Shown piece by piece: positions 12,545 through 25,200 of a DNA stretch of 64,000 bases. The stretch's first letter is position 1; each line of letters opens with the position of its first letter. The notes below the pieces were generated by a model. It saw only the letters and a list, made by a program, of their open reading frames with translations, had not been told where the DNA came from and made no database searches. A program made the position numbers and the translations under genes. Source of the DNA: Lindgomyces ingoldianus (Eukaryota; Ascomycota; Dothideomycetes; Pleosporales; Lindgomycetaceae); contig NW_022985163.1 of NCBI RefSeq assembly GCF_010093535.1, positions 2,644,864 through 2,708,863 of the forward strand, written 5' to 3'.

Positions 12545-14351
12545 ATGCTCGGTTTCACTGCGTCTCGTTGTCAAATCTGTGCGTACCTGTTCGGCGTCGC
12601 CTTGTTCAGTATCTCGTTCCTCGTCTTCCTTAATAGCTCCATCAGCTTCGTCATCACTCAGCGCATTGGACAAGACCGGAATGTTGGAGATGCAGTGGGT
12701 ACACTGGGCTTCGCAGATGAACTTGTTGCGCTGATAGCATGTCCGGCGTGGGGCCTGTTGAGTGATCGTGTAGGCGTAAGAAGTGTTGCCGTCCTAGGAT
12801 ACACCATTGTAGGCCTCAGCTTATACGTCTTTGTGCAAGCAAAGAATATATACCCTCAGTTACTGCTAGCGCGGCTGCTGTTCAGCCTGGGTGCAACGGC
12901 TACGTATGTCAATCTATCTCTCTATTCTAGTTGTGTTCGCTTGGTACTAATCTCGATGTAGCGCAACTATGGTCACGGCAATTCTTCCAACCATGACTAT
13001 AGCAAACACTCTTCATGACCCTCGATCGCCGACTCGTGGCGCGAATGGCCCATCTCATACGATGGCCGCCTCCATATCATCCGAATTGACAATTACCCCC
13101 GCCCGGTTCCGCTCGCGTTCTCCCACAATTGACAATCACCCAAAGAAGGACACAGGAGCTTCGACATCCCAGCTTGCTGGACTCGTCGGAATGTTCACGG
13201 GCTGTGGTGCCCTGGTCGCTCTCCTCATATTCCTTCCGCTGCCAACGCGCTTCCAGAGGGCGGGTGCGTCGCCAGCCATGGCAGTTGCAGATTCGTTCTA
13301 CGCTGTAGGGGCTGTAGCAATTCTTGTGGCCCTGGGATGCTTCTTTGGACTCCGAAGTCTTCCGGGAGAAGAAGGAAAGGGCTGGAGCCGTCTAGTATCC
13401 ATCAAGTCGGACAAGGCTTCCGAGACGGTTTCCTCCGATCGACCAATTCTTCCCTATCCGAGACTGTTTCTTACTAGCATTGAGCTTGCGTTCAGGTCGC
13501 GCAATATTGGTCTTGGGTATCTTGGTGGATTCGTCGCCAGAGCTTCATCTGTTGGCATTTCTCTCTTCATCCCACTCTTCGTCAATGCGTACTTTTTACG
13601 GACTGGAAAATGTTCTGTTGCGGATCCGTCCGATCCTACCGATATCAAGGATGCCTGTCCTCGCGCATATACACTTGCAGCTGCATTGACAGGAGTCAGT
13701 CAACTTGTAGCGTTGCTATCCGCACCACTCTTTGGCTATCTGTCCGGTCGATTTCGGAAATTCAATGTCCCATTGCTAATTGCAGCTCTTTCGGGTATCA
13801 TAGGTTACTCAGCATTCGGATCCCTTAAAAGCCCAGACCCAGAGAGCGAGGGTGGCACCGGTGCTGTTTTCTTTATCGTAGCCTTGCTCGGTATCAGTCA
13901 AATCGGTGCGATAGTATGCTCCCTCGCTCTCCTCGGACGAGGCATTCAAAACGATAAAGTGGAGAATGCAGAGTCAGACAGCACCGAAACGGCTACCAAT
14001 GGCACCTCACATCCCTCTGCTGGGGCTACCCCACCAATAACTCCCCCAATCACCCCAGCAACCGAAGACGCCCCCTTACTCGGGCGAAGCCACAATCCCT
14101 CAAGACCGTCTTCGCCTTCCAATCCGCAAACTCATAATCATCTCAAAGGCAGCATTGCAGGGACATATAGCCTTCTCGGAGGGTTCGGTATACTGCTCCT
14201 TACTAAGGCTGGGGGAGCACTATTCGATACAAGTGGCCCTGGTGCTCCTTTCTTTATGATGGCGTCCTTCAATGCACTTTTACTAGTAGTGGGCCTTGGT
14301 GTTGGAGTATGGGAGATAACTCAGGGTTGGAAAAAACGGGAGGATATTTGA
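12545..14351 (+). CDS. MFS transporter, possibly vacuolar
   Basis: Two exons, 12545-12903 and 12962-14351, encode 582 residues. The N-terminus goes straight into hydrophobic helix 1. The loop after helix 2 has the MFS signature (CPAWGLLSDRVGVRS). Further helices are visible on both sides of a central loop, giving a layout compatible with about 12 segments. The N-terminal half resembles the fungal MFS group that includes the uncharacterised yeast YCR023C-type transporters (recalled similarity, not searched). Helices 10 and 11 are separated by a hydrophilic loop rich in Thr, Pro and Ser. It contains an acidic dileucine motif EDAPLL at about residues 488-493, the type of signal that sends fungal membrane proteins to the vacuole. 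The gene lies between a P450 and a flavin monooxygenase on the same strand. It may move a substrate or product of these enzymes, but the cargo is unknown. Confidence 0.88.
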
Positions 14352-14894
14352 CATTGACCCGTTGAAGCCGACATGAAGTAATGGATAAGAGTATGATTGT
14401 AATAAGCACATGTACGAAGTCGCCTGGGTGGCTCTCTAATGGTGATTCGTTCCACAGCCGGGAAAAGAAAGTTTTTGGAATGGCCTGTTCTAGAAACCAC
14501 TGGCCGAGGACGTCGAGACGAATTTTTGTGGGGATGCGTAATCGTTTATCAGATCGGATGTCTTTGAGTGCAAGACATTGATTGGCTGGTCGGTTGACCT
14601 GCCTTCCTCTTCCGCTAAGCCAATCGGTAGACCTGCCCTTTTTCGCCCCTGGTTCGCAACAACTCCCCGCAAGCGTCACGATGTATGGGTGGGTGGAGTC
14701 TCAACACCCGTGTGATCCACCGAGAGGCAACAACGACGGCGAAGTCGTGGTATCGATGTAGCGAGAGTATTTCAGAAGACAGGGAATATGTAGGTATATA
14801 AATATTCAAAAACCAGCAATCCAAGTCGAAGTGTCAGCCAGCGCTCTTCCTCTCATCTCATCTCACTTCTAATCTCCTGGTTTGATTATTCAAT
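14352..14894. other. Promoter region of the flavin monooxygenase gene
   Basis: No coding signal on either strand. The stretch contains the 3' flank of the MFS gene and, near its right end, a good TATA box followed by a CT-rich leader. Confidence 0.5.
14795..14802 (+). promoter_or_regulatory. TATA box of the flavin monooxygenase gene
   Basis: TATATAAA is a strong match to the TATA consensus and lies 93 nt upstream of the ATG at 14895. Between them is a leader with repeated TCTCATC. Position and motif fit a regulated, TATA-containing fungal promoter. Confidence 0.55.
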
Positions 14895-16980
14895 ATGTCT
14901 TTCGATACAGAAGTCCTCATTATCGGCGCCGGCATGTCTGGTCTCGGCCTCGCTGTCCAACTAATCCGTCAATTCGGCGTCCGCAATTTTGAACTCATTG
15001 AGAAGAGTGACGATGTTGGAGGGACGTGGTTCGCCAATACGTATCCCGGATGCGGATGTGATGTCAGTTCTCTTAATAATCCCTTTCCGAATACAATACA
15101 ATAGCTTATGTACAACAGGTTGCATCACATTTCTATTCCTACTCATTTGCCCTGAATCCAGATTGGTCGCGGAAGTACTCTATGCAGCCTGAAATCCAAC
15201 GCTATTTCAGGTCTGTGGCTGAACAGTACCAGATTGTGGAGCATGTCAGGTTTCGAGCCACGGTTGAGAAGGCAGAGTGGGATGACGAGGGGAAAGTATG
15301 GGTTGTCACAATTCGGGATGAGAAGAGCAAGCAAACTATTGTGAGGAGATGTAAGATTTTGGTTTCTGCTGTGGGCGCGCTGTCTGTGCCGAAGAAATGT
15401 GAGATACCCGGCGCAGAGAGGTTTGAGGGGAAGATGTTTCATTCAGCAAAGTGGGATCATGGGTGCGAGTGGAAGGGGAAGGATGTTGTAGTTCTTGGTA
15501 GACACCTTTTCGTCTCCCTCCTCCCTTCCCCCTATTTGCTCACTCACCTTCTACCTGATTAATACTTAACACTACGGTATACAGGAAACGGCTGTTCAGC
15601 AACCCAATTCCTCCCCATCATGGCCAACGGCCCCTCGGCCGCCCATCACATCACCCAATTCAGTCAGCAAGCCCAATACCTCTCCGAGCGCACAAATCCC
15701 ACCTACACGCCCTTCTTTAAATTAATAATGCGGTACGTACCTCTTGCAATGTATCTCTACCGCGCGCATCTATACTGGCAAATGGAGCGCGACTTCCAAG
15801 GCTTCGACATCGAAGGTGGGACATCAATCCGCGCGAACCTAAAGACAGAAAATGAAAAGTATGTGAAGCGCACAGCGCCGCGGCGATATTGGGATGCCCT
15901 TATTCCAAAGAGCGAGATCGGGTGTAAGCGGAAAGTGCTTGATACGGATTATCTTGCTAGTCTGCATAATGGGAATGTGGAGCTAGTGTCTGATGATCCA
16001 GTGCAAGAAATTGTAGCTCAGGGGGTTAGAACTAAGAGTGGGAGGTTGGTGAAGGCGGATGCGTTGGTGTTGGCGATTGGGTTTGCGACACAGCAGATGT
16101 TATGGCCGATGGAGATTTTGGGGAGAAGGGGCGTGAGGTTGGAGAATTTTGTAAGTTTGATTATTTGCAGCCTCCCTTTTTGAGAATACTGGCTAATGAC
16201 GGACGGTTGTGGTAGTGGGATAAGACGACGCAATCAGTAGCACAAGCGTACTTTGGAACCTGCGTGCCAGATTTCCCTAACTTCTTTATCATGATGGGGC
16301 CGTAAGTCTCTCTTCCTCTTCCTCGACTCCCTCAACCTCTTCCCCATTCCCCTCGCCCTCTCCCCTTGCCCCTCCCCACTCCTCTCGCAACTCCCTACTA
16401 ACAAACCCCTTCCAGAAACACAGTAACAGGCCACCTCTCCGTAATATACACCGTCGAATGCCAAATAAACTTCACCCTCCGTCTCCTCAGCCCAATCCTG
16501 CAAACCCTTCCATCCTACCGCTCCACCCACACCACCTTCCCCTTCTCCCTCTCATCCCTCCTCTCATCCCTCCATCTCTCCGCTCCATCCCCACAACCCT
16601 CAACCGTCGAAGTCCTCATGCCCGCCTTCCTCGCCGACACCCTGTGGACGCAAACCTCAGCACGCAAACTCGTATGGTCTTCTGGGTGTGTCAACTGGGC
16701 GATAGACCCGAAGACTGGGTTGAATAATATGATGTATCCGGATTGGCAGTATTGGTATTGGATAAGGAGTGTGTTTATTAGAAAGGGGGATTTTGTGTAT
16801 AGGGATGGGCAGGGGAAGGAGGTTCGTAGTTCGAGAGGATCGTGGCTGTGGGTGGTCGGGGCTGCGGTGCTTGGGTTCATGGGGCTGAAGGCTGCCGGAA
16901 TGGTGGATGGAGAGAAGGGGTTAGGGGGGGAGATTCGTGGACTCGTTGGTTTGGGGGACGTAGTGAGCTGGCCGCTTTGA
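14895..16980 (+). CDS. Flavin-containing (Baeyer-Villiger type) monooxygenase
   Basis: Five exons (14895-15062, 15119-15497, 15585-16150, 16216-16301, 16416-16980) encode 587 residues. The enzyme binds FAD and NADPH and would insert oxygen next to a ketone or oxidise a soft heteroatom. The FAD Rossmann motif GAGMSG is at residues 11-16. It is followed by GGTWFANTYPGCGCDV, the conserved FAD-binding region, and a DVASHFYSYSF segment. The Baeyer-Villiger fingerprint FxGxxxHxxxWD reads FEGKMFHSAKWD at about 158-169. The NADPH Rossmann motif GNGCSA is at about 183-188. DALVLAIGFAT forms the late conserved strand. A hydrophobic segment near the C-terminus (WLWVVGAAVLGFMGL) may tether the enzyme to a membrane. 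The first donor is GTCAGT, unusual but frame-compatible. The gene converges on the MFS gene to its right, with the P450 and another MFS gene to its left. Confidence 0.93.
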
Positions 16981-17320
16981 GGTTGATGATGTATGAGCAC
17001 CAGAGCTAGGACCAATGGTGAGAGGCAGTTTCTGAATGAGACAGTATAGTGGGCGTTGCATAGGTTGAGTGATTCTTTGGTTTCAATACGGAAAGACCAG
17101 TGGTGTACAGAGAAAACAGGAATAAAAACAATCGCATCCTAGCGATATCCATTCTCCATACATGCCAGTGCTATTCTAATGCTCTAAATAGAAGCTATGC
17201 TAGGTCCAAAACGTATTCTATAACTACCATGGAACCAATATATAGAGAACATGGTATCCCAAAAAAACCACAGACATGCTTGAGTAAAAAGGACGCTGAG
17301 AGATGCATGCACATTCAGTA
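16981..17320. other. Short region between convergent genes
   Basis: This 340-nt space lies between two convergent 3' ends. It is AT-rich with no coding signal. It probably holds both polyadenylation regions, although no specific site could be fixed. Confidence 0.5.
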
Positions 17321-19701
17321 CTAAAACTTCTCCATCAGATTCTTCCTGACTGTCCACATCCTCGCACGCTTGCCGTAAATATACATCGGAATCGAGAAGA
17401 GCATGCAGGCTAACTGGATACCGCCCACAGCCAGGAAAGTCTTTTTGGAGCCGGAGGATTCGAGCCAGTGAGTGAAGAAGAGCGAGAATATGAACCCGTG
17501 GAATATATCTATTGGACTATTAGTAAGCGATTTTCACCCCTGGATGACATAAAGGACTCACTCTTGCTGAAATTAAGAGTCACCAGCGCTTCACCGGCGT
17601 ACTGTCGATACGAATCCACTACGAAAGTGATAGCCGTCGTCGAAGCGAGAGAGCACCCGAAACTAATGATTCCGAAGAATATTGTTGGCACGATCCAGAG
17701 ATCCCTCTCTTCGGCGCTCCACCCAAAGCCCATGAGTCCAATGGTGGTGCTCATTGCTATTGGAAGAGCCATGACAAGTCGAAATTCGGGCTCGTAAATG
17801 CCATCGTTTTTGCGCGCCATGAAGCGAACAATGATATCCGAAATCTTGCCAGCAACTGCAGTCCCCAAGACCCCGCCGATGAAAGGTGAGACGTATACGA
17901 GACCGACTTGGAGGGCAGTGAAATCGTACGACTGGCGATTCTCATAGATGGATGACACGGACTCAGAGAGAACGATGAGCCATCCTATAGCTAGAGCATA
18001 TACCATGGAAGACCAGAGAACGGCTGGATAGGCGAACAGAATGAAGGGCCGGACCATTACCCGATGCCATTTGTCCTTAGTTAGACGGCCGTTCAGGGGT
18101 TTCAAAGATTGAATGTAGGATTTGGGAGGGGCGGAGCGGTAGAAGTCTGTGTAAACAAATGACATTTTGTCGGAGACTGTGTCTTCACAAGGCGTTTGAG
18201 ATGCTAGCGTTCTATTATCCGGTAAAATCGTGGACTGGTTTTCGAGATCGACTTGGGAGCCTGCGGATTGGTTTGGTGTCCCCGGATGAACTTCACCATG
18301 ATTGTTGTCGGCATATACCTGGCACGAACTGCGAGTTTCCGGCGAAGAAACTTCATCACGTTCATTTGTGGAAGTTGAAGTGTCATTGCGAGCAGCCTGA
18401 CCCTGAAAAGAGTTTTCATTTGGTGAATCGTGCCCCAGTCCTTCAGCAAATCCCACCCTGGTAGGCTTATAAGGCTGTCTGATTGATCTAGGGAGCCTCT
18501 CATCAGGAGTGAATGGGACATGGCTCCCATCAATCCCATTTGTAGGGTGGCCTGACTTCTTCTCGTGCCCTTGGAGAGATGGCAGTCGAAAATGGTGTTG
18601 GTGCTTTCCGGGGCTCTTGCTTCTCGTTCGAGTGTGAGACCTCCCTCTTGGCCGGGGTGCGCGGTCCCAAAAGGTTTCGGGCACGAAAAAGAAGATCAGT
18701 GCAAAGCAGAATCCGACGACAATAGCAACGATCCTAGACACGATCAGAAGAAGCCTTGTATAGGGAGATCAGTATCTTACCAGAAAACCCATCTCCACCC
18801 TAGAGATTGAACAATGGCAGCGGCGACGAGTGGGATTAAGTTCTTGCCTCCCAGCAATAGCAACGTGTAGATTCCCAATCGATATGCCCTTTCGTGAAGG
18901 AAGAAGATTTCAGCTACAGTTGCGGATGGGAGGCACTCGACCGGCGAAACCGCAAGGCCTTGGACGATGCGAGCAATTACGAGCGACGGGTCTGCTTTGA
19001 ATTAGACCTGAAAATTGGAAGTGATGTGGGGACTTGCAGCTGGGGGAGAGAGCACACCAGATTGCTGAGAGCAAGAAAACAATAATTGCAACCAAATACA
19101 CGGGTCTTTTGCCCCATAGGATTGCGGTAGGCAATGCTACGACACTTCCGAGACCAAGGCCCATCATGTATAGCCCCGTAGTCAAAGCGACTTGAGGGAC
19201 CGAGACATGATAGGTATGTGCAACCTCATGGAATCCGGCTGCCAGGATTGGAGTCATTCCGCCCCCGACCATGCAGTAGAAGCCTAGGGACAGGAGAGCC
19301 ACATCTCTGCGTAAGGTAGGCCAATTCAACGGATCGTTTGCGGAATCGTCTGGCTGTGGCTCGAGAATGAACTTGCCGTCCTTTGTCCGCTTCTTCTCTG
19401 GAACTCGCGATACGGAGGAACGGCGGGACCCGCGGGAGTGGCTGCGCTGCAACGGAGGGTAAGGTGAAGGGAGGGAGGAAGTTGATATTCGTGCCGGGGC
19501 ATGTTGTAGGCCTAGTGGCTCATTGCGCTTGTGGGCGCTGGAGAGCAGGATGACCGAGCCCGGGACTTCGTCGGTGTGGCGGTCGCTCAAGATGCCCAAG
19601 TTCCAATTCTTTGGGAGGTATGCGTCTTTCTCATCTAGTGACGCGTCGGTGGACGCGGGAGGGGCATTCTCGATCTCGCGGGCCTTCCATTTTGAGAACA
19701 T
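17321..19701 (-). CDS. DHA1-type MFS drug/polyamine transporter
   Basis: Four exons read right to left (19701-19038, 18991-18781, 18733-17562, 17508-17321) encode 744 residues. The Ser/Arg-rich cytoplasmic N-terminus leads to DPLNWP, the hallmark that precedes helix 1 in fungal DHA1 drug-proton antiporters. Later segments LERAYRLGIYTLLLLGGKN-like and YPAVLWSSMVYALAIGWLI match the same group. The central loop between helices 6 and 7 is unusually long, about 200 residues of Ser, Arg, Asn and Pro. The protein would sit in the plasma membrane and export a drug, polyamine or metabolite by proton exchange. The first intron (18992-19037, 46 nt) starts with GC instead of GT. With that donor the protein reads ALSPSYPSLVIARIVQG, without a gap against the family pattern. 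The ATG at 19701 was chosen; an upstream in-frame ATG at 19833 would add a Pro/Ser-rich leader of no clear use. Confidence 0.9.
18992..19037 (-). other. GC-AG intron
   Basis: On the minus strand this 46-nt segment begins GCAAGT, the consensus for the minor GC donor class, and ends GCAG. A CTAAT branch-like sequence lies about 10 nt before the acceptor. The GT at the other nearby position (within the same GCAAGT) gives the wrong phase or a stop codon. The GC donor restores a gapless MFS helix region. Confidence 0.65.
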
Positions 19702-22273
19702 GATAAGGCTAGGAGGTGTGCAGAGTGGAGAGTGCGATGGAGATGGAAGGGGAGTGGAGAGGGGTATTTGCTCAAATTTAGCAAGTGCAAGGTGTTGTTT
19801 TTCTACTGTGTTAAGGCAGCATTGTGGTTCCACGGTTCCACCGTCGAGCGGTGACTAGAAGCTAAAGTATATATGTTTTTGCAAACTTCAAGAACTCTCA
19901 TGGGTGGAAGCGATCGGCGCGAGGGCGAAGGGACCCTGGAAAGATAGAGGCAGATGACAGCGGGAGGGAGAAAAGAAAGCTAGCCATGGCACCTGGAGGT
20001 GCAGGTGCAGTGTGATGAGGCTTGTGGTGTTGTTGCGTGCGACAGGAGTGATGTAGGCCCGCCATTCTCGACTAGTGAGTGATGTCATGGCAGTCAGGCC
20101 AAGGTCTCGTGCCCTCTTCTGGCGGCTCTTCGTCCCTCAATAGGCATGTATCGATATCAACATGGCTGCTAACTCGACCCTTGACTCTGCCAGTGGCATC
20201 GCCGAATAGTACATCCATGCGGTGCCACACGTTGCACCTCACCGCCATGCCGGATATCACGTCAGAGGTGCCCAGATGACCTTCACAATCTCAAACCTAG
20301 ACCCCAACCCCCAATGGCTAGGTAAGAACGAGCGTCGCTCACAAGCATCGTGAGGGCATGTTGAGAGCAGCTCTCGCGATGGGACGAGGTTAGAGCTCTG
20401 GGGCTCCAGCCCGGTTAGTGAATCTGAAAACTACCTTTCAACTTACCGATCATCGTCGAAGGTCTTCATTTTGAGCCCTAAGCCTCCAAAGACTTGATCT
20501 GCACGTCAAACCTAAGAGCCGCCGGTGCCCCGCCATCCCCTGAACAACCATGTCGTACATATACGCTAGGTCGGTTTCTGAATCTGGGTGCTGTGAGACG
20601 TATCTCATCGCGTTCGCTTCCGAGCTCCATGGAGACAGCAGTGGGTGAAGCAGCCAATTTTAGACGCTGTCCTGAGTCAGGCTGGCCCACAAAGTTGTCT
20701 CTGCCTGGGTGCCCTTCTTAACTCCGTTCATGCTCCGAAAGTCTCCGGGCTTGCTTCTGGTAGGGATGCCCAAGGAAATAAATAAAAAATAAAACACACT
20801 GGATTCGCTTCGCCAGCCTTACAAGAAACCTCCGACCGTTTCAAATGTTCTTTTTAGGCTTGGCAGGGCTCATGGTGTTCTCATCTCGGCAGAATCGTGG
20901 ATACGAACTCGTCCCTAAACCCACTCGTCGAACCACCAACACTTCGTACTCATCTCTTCAGTCATCCTGGTCGTTGCCCGGCTCAAAGTTGCACCGGTGA
21001 AGGTGGGGAACGGTTCCTGGTGTTGCTTCAGGGCGATACCGTAAATTCAAGTGCTTTAGTCAGTCTCGCGCGAGAAAGTGTTTGCGACTATAGTTTGCAG
21101 GATATAGTTGCTTCTAGTTCACATTTGTCTCCGGTCACGTCACCACATGACTTTGGAAGGAAGAAAACGCTGCAAATGCGAAAGGGCAAGAGAATAACAG
21201 GGCCATATGAATCGGCACCGGCTTAGAGTGGGCGCCAACGCTCAAATATTGTTCCCATCGTGGTCCATATTGGGTGTGAGCCCGAGGAGCGGGGCGTTCC
21301 CCTGCCAAGGCAATAGCGCCTAGTCCGAGGTTCGACTCCATTTTCAACACCATCCCACCTCGGCCTCGTACTTTCCCCTGTCTCGACGAGACAATGGGTT
21401 GCAGCGCTCTCTCGATTGCTTCAACAGCCAGCCACAATATGCCTCTCCTGAGGTTCAAGAATCCTACCTTCCAGCATTGCGTTATCAAAAGGTATGCGCC
21501 TTTGCCCCCGAGCAGCACCTCTCCAAGCTACGCCTCAGTCGTGCAGCAACTCATTCTGCCGAACAATTAAGGGCTGTTGTCCTTTATAAGACGTTGAAAG
21601 AAAAACAGCGCGGTCCGGCAAATCTGACCGCCTGGCCGGGTTTGGCCCCCCAAGCCCAGATCCAAAAATGGAATCACCTTCTCACCTTGTTGACAAACTG
21701 CCTTTCAGGGCCCGTAACCGAGCTCTTTAATCTTATCGATGAATCCTACGACATGCGCCCACCAGTCAGAAAAGGCGTCATGCCAGAATCTGGTGGAAAA
21801 GCCCGACTAACGCCTCCCTGTGCCGTTTGACGCCGCAGGAACCGTCACACTCCTTTAGGGTTAGCAAGTAAGCTTGACTACAACTGAGCCAATCACACGC
21901 CTGTAATCCCACCATTTTCCAACCCGATGTCGAAGTTGTCCACGATGTTGTCCCATTCCATACGAGCACCCCCGGCAGCTGTCTCCCGACTCAAATGGCT
22001 TCATGCAAAGGCAAGACTGCATGTCAGCCCGGCAGGCATGCAGGAACAGCTGCTGCTTTGAGATCCTAGAAGATTGCAATTTCCCATGTCTTTTCCCTCC
22101 CACTCTCGCTGTTTTCAGTTCTCTACAGACACTCCCTCGAGTCCTCTATCCTAATAGCAAGCACTTGCTTGCGTCCTTTCGTTTGAGAGCCCTCTCGCCA
22201 CGATCACTACAGGCCTACAAGCCGTTCACTCATTCTTTTTTTACGTGATATTCCACTATTTCTTAATAGATTA
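19702..22273. other. Intergenic region before the chitinase gene
   Basis: About 2.6 kb with no supported gene. A TATATA run at 19868-19873, about 170 nt upstream of the MFS start on the minus strand, could serve that gene. From about 22080 the sequence becomes pyrimidine-rich, as expected for the leader of the chitinase gene. Open frames such as 21399-21830 show no domain or signal and are probably chance. Confidence 0.5.
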
Positions 22274-25200
22274 ATGATGTCTTCAAACTCCTACCTCCGG
22301 ACGGCAGCGGTGGCTGCTAGCATTTTTGCCTCGACCACCTCTGCAGCCTTCAACGCGGCATCATCAACTAATGTTGCTATGTACTGGGGTCAAGGGAGTT
22401 TCCAGATCCCTCTCTCTGATGTGTGCAACGATGACAGCATCGACATAGTCAACGTTGCCTTCATCAATCGGTTCCCTATGAAAGTTGGAGATTACCCTGC
22501 GTCAAATTTTGGTATGTTGCAAATCCTGGCCTGGTTCCCAAAATACTACTAAGTTGTATAATAGCCAACGCATGTGGCGCCGAGTATTTCACACAACCAG
22601 ATGGTACCCTGAGTGGACTTCTATCAAGCTGCCCGAGTATCGGCCCGGGCATCAAGGAATGTCAAGCAAAGGGCAAAAAGGTCTTGCTCTCTATCGGTGG
22701 AGGCTACCCTACCAACTATTACCTACCATCTAAAGAGGTCGCCGAGTACTTTGCCGATTTCCTATGGGGTGCCTTTGGGCCGCAAACTTCAGCATGGGTC
22801 GACGCTGGCAAGCCTCGACCGTTCGGAGACGCTTCTTTCGACGGTTTTGATTTAGACATTGAGAGTTTCATGGAACCAGCTCCGTTCCCTGAGTACCAGT
22901 ACAAGTACTACGACGCATTCGTTTCTCGTCTAAAAAACACACTTTTCCCAACTGGCCCCAGCACCTACTATATTTCTGGCGCTCCTCAGTGTGAAATTCC
23001 CGACGTTCGTAAGTATTCTACCTCCACTTGCGGAATTATCTAGTCTAAGTGTGTTAGGTCTCGGCGATGCTATCAGCAAGTCCAACTTTGACTGGATCTT
23101 TGTACAATTCTACAACACGCCAGCCTGCTCTACGCGCGCTGGTTATAATGGTCTCTCGAACCCATCTACCTCTAGCTTCACCCTGGACCAATGGGCCTCG
23201 TGGTTGAAGACGAATTCAAAGAACAAGAATGTCAAGCTCTACCTCGGAATGGTAAGTTAGTGAAATAGTTGACTAATTCATGCCGCTGACACTCTTAGCC
23301 TGCTGCTGTCGCTGGGGCTCCAAATGATGCTCCTTCCTATCTCACCCCCACCGAAGCTAACAAGTTGATCCCGTACTATGCTAAGAAGCAATCGGCCATC
23401 TTTGGAGGTGTCATGTTATGGGAGGCTACCGTTTCGGCTAACAACAAAATCTGTAACAAGGGGTACTCGTCTTGGATCAAGGACATCTTGACAGGTAAAT
23501 TCAAGAGCGAAGCCTGCCCGAGCTCGACGTCTAGCTCGTCTATTGCTTCTTCTACCTCGACCCGCAAGTCTTCATCCTCAAGCACTAAAGTTTCGACTAC
23601 GACCAGCAAATCTTCATCAAGCAGCAAGTCCTCTTCGTCGAGCAGCAAGTCTTCGTCCACGAGCAGCCCGGCTTATCCGACAACTACTAGCGCGTCATCT
23701 TCGTCGAGCAGCAAGTCATCGTCCACGAGCAGCCCAGCTTATCCTACAACCACCAGCGCGTCATCTTCGTCCGGCAGCGCCTCGCCCTCTTCAAGTAGCG
23801 CTTCGCTCACAAGCAGTGTTGTATCGTCTACTTCCAGCAGCTCATACCCTACCCCAACTGGGAAGAGCCCCGATGGCTCGTGCGGCCCTACTAACGGCTA
23901 TACCTGCATTGGTTATCACATGGGAGAATGCTGCAGCCCGTATGGGTACTGTGGATCGTCTGAGGATTACTGTGGTACCGGTTGCAACCCGCTCTTCGGT
24001 AATTGTGGCGGCGCCTCTAGCAGCAGCTCCAGTGTATCAAGCACGATCTCGAGCTCAAGCTCGTCTACTTTCTCGAGCGAATCATCCTCCGCTTCTAGCA
24101 CCTCGATTTACGTACCTACATCCACGAGCTTGAGCTCTTCGTCCGTCATCTCTAGCTCTTCAGCATCTAGCAGCAGCGATGTATATAGCAGCAGCAGCAG
24201 CAGCAGCAGCAGCAGCTGGTCTTCTACCACCTTGTACCCAACAGGTAACGCAACGTCCAGCTCGTCTTCCAGCATCGCATACCCCACTGGAACCTCCTCA
24301 TCCAGCATTGTGTACCCATCCGGAACGTCGTCGAGCGAATCTGTCTACCCAACATACCCAACATCCAGTTACTCCAATTCCACGACTCCTTGCACTTCCT
24401 CTTCCACGCCTTCTTCTAAGGTTGCCTCTTCGACACCTTGCACGACCTCGGGCAATTACTCTTCCTCAATTCACTATCCCTCTTCGACCCCATCGACTAT
24501 CGACTACCCAACTGAAGTCTCGTCATCTACGCCTTGTTCATCATCTCTCACTGTATATCCCACGTCCAGCTCTGCTACTGGCGGCTACACGGCGCCCAGC
24601 TCAACTGGTAAAGGCTACCATACTACGAGCAAACCCCACAGCACCGGCGAGGCTTATCCAACTACCACCGTAACTGTGATCACAAGTAAGTTTTCTGCAT
24701 CCATAAAGTAGGATTAATCTGACATGAGCAAAGCCTCCTACGTTGACATCTGCCCAACCGGGTTTACAACCGTTGTCACCACGATCACTACCACGGTTTG
24801 CCCTGAGACGGCCAAACCAACCGGAGTTCCAGAAGGCTGGTACACTACGGTTACTGTTTGCAACGTCTGCGGACCCAAACCTACGACCGTCACTCTTACT
24901 AAGCCTGTGGTCTACAAGACCGAGTACTCCACGCGTACTCATACTTACATCCCAACCCCAGCAGTCTACCCGACTGGCCCGGTGTATACTCCAGAGGAAT
25001 CTATATACGTCCCTTCCGCAACCGCTGAGGAATACAAACCAAGTGAATCTGCCTATGTTCCCGAGAGCGCGACAACAGAATATGGAACTGCAACCAGCAC
25101 CGTTTATCAGTACGTTACTTTGACCAAGGTGCCAGTGCCTTCCTCTGCTGTTCCGTACCCACCATCCAATGGAACGAGCGAGTATGTTCCGAGTGGAACT

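Noticed and set aside
9779..19701. A complete secondary-metabolite cluster
   Set aside because: No PKS, NRPS, terpene synthase, DMATS or pathway regulator is present in the window.
21241..21345. GGTTCGACTCC, a tRNA B-box-like sequence, with an A-box-like sequence upstream
   Set aside because: The T-stem pairs poorly and no acceptor stem could be folded by hand.
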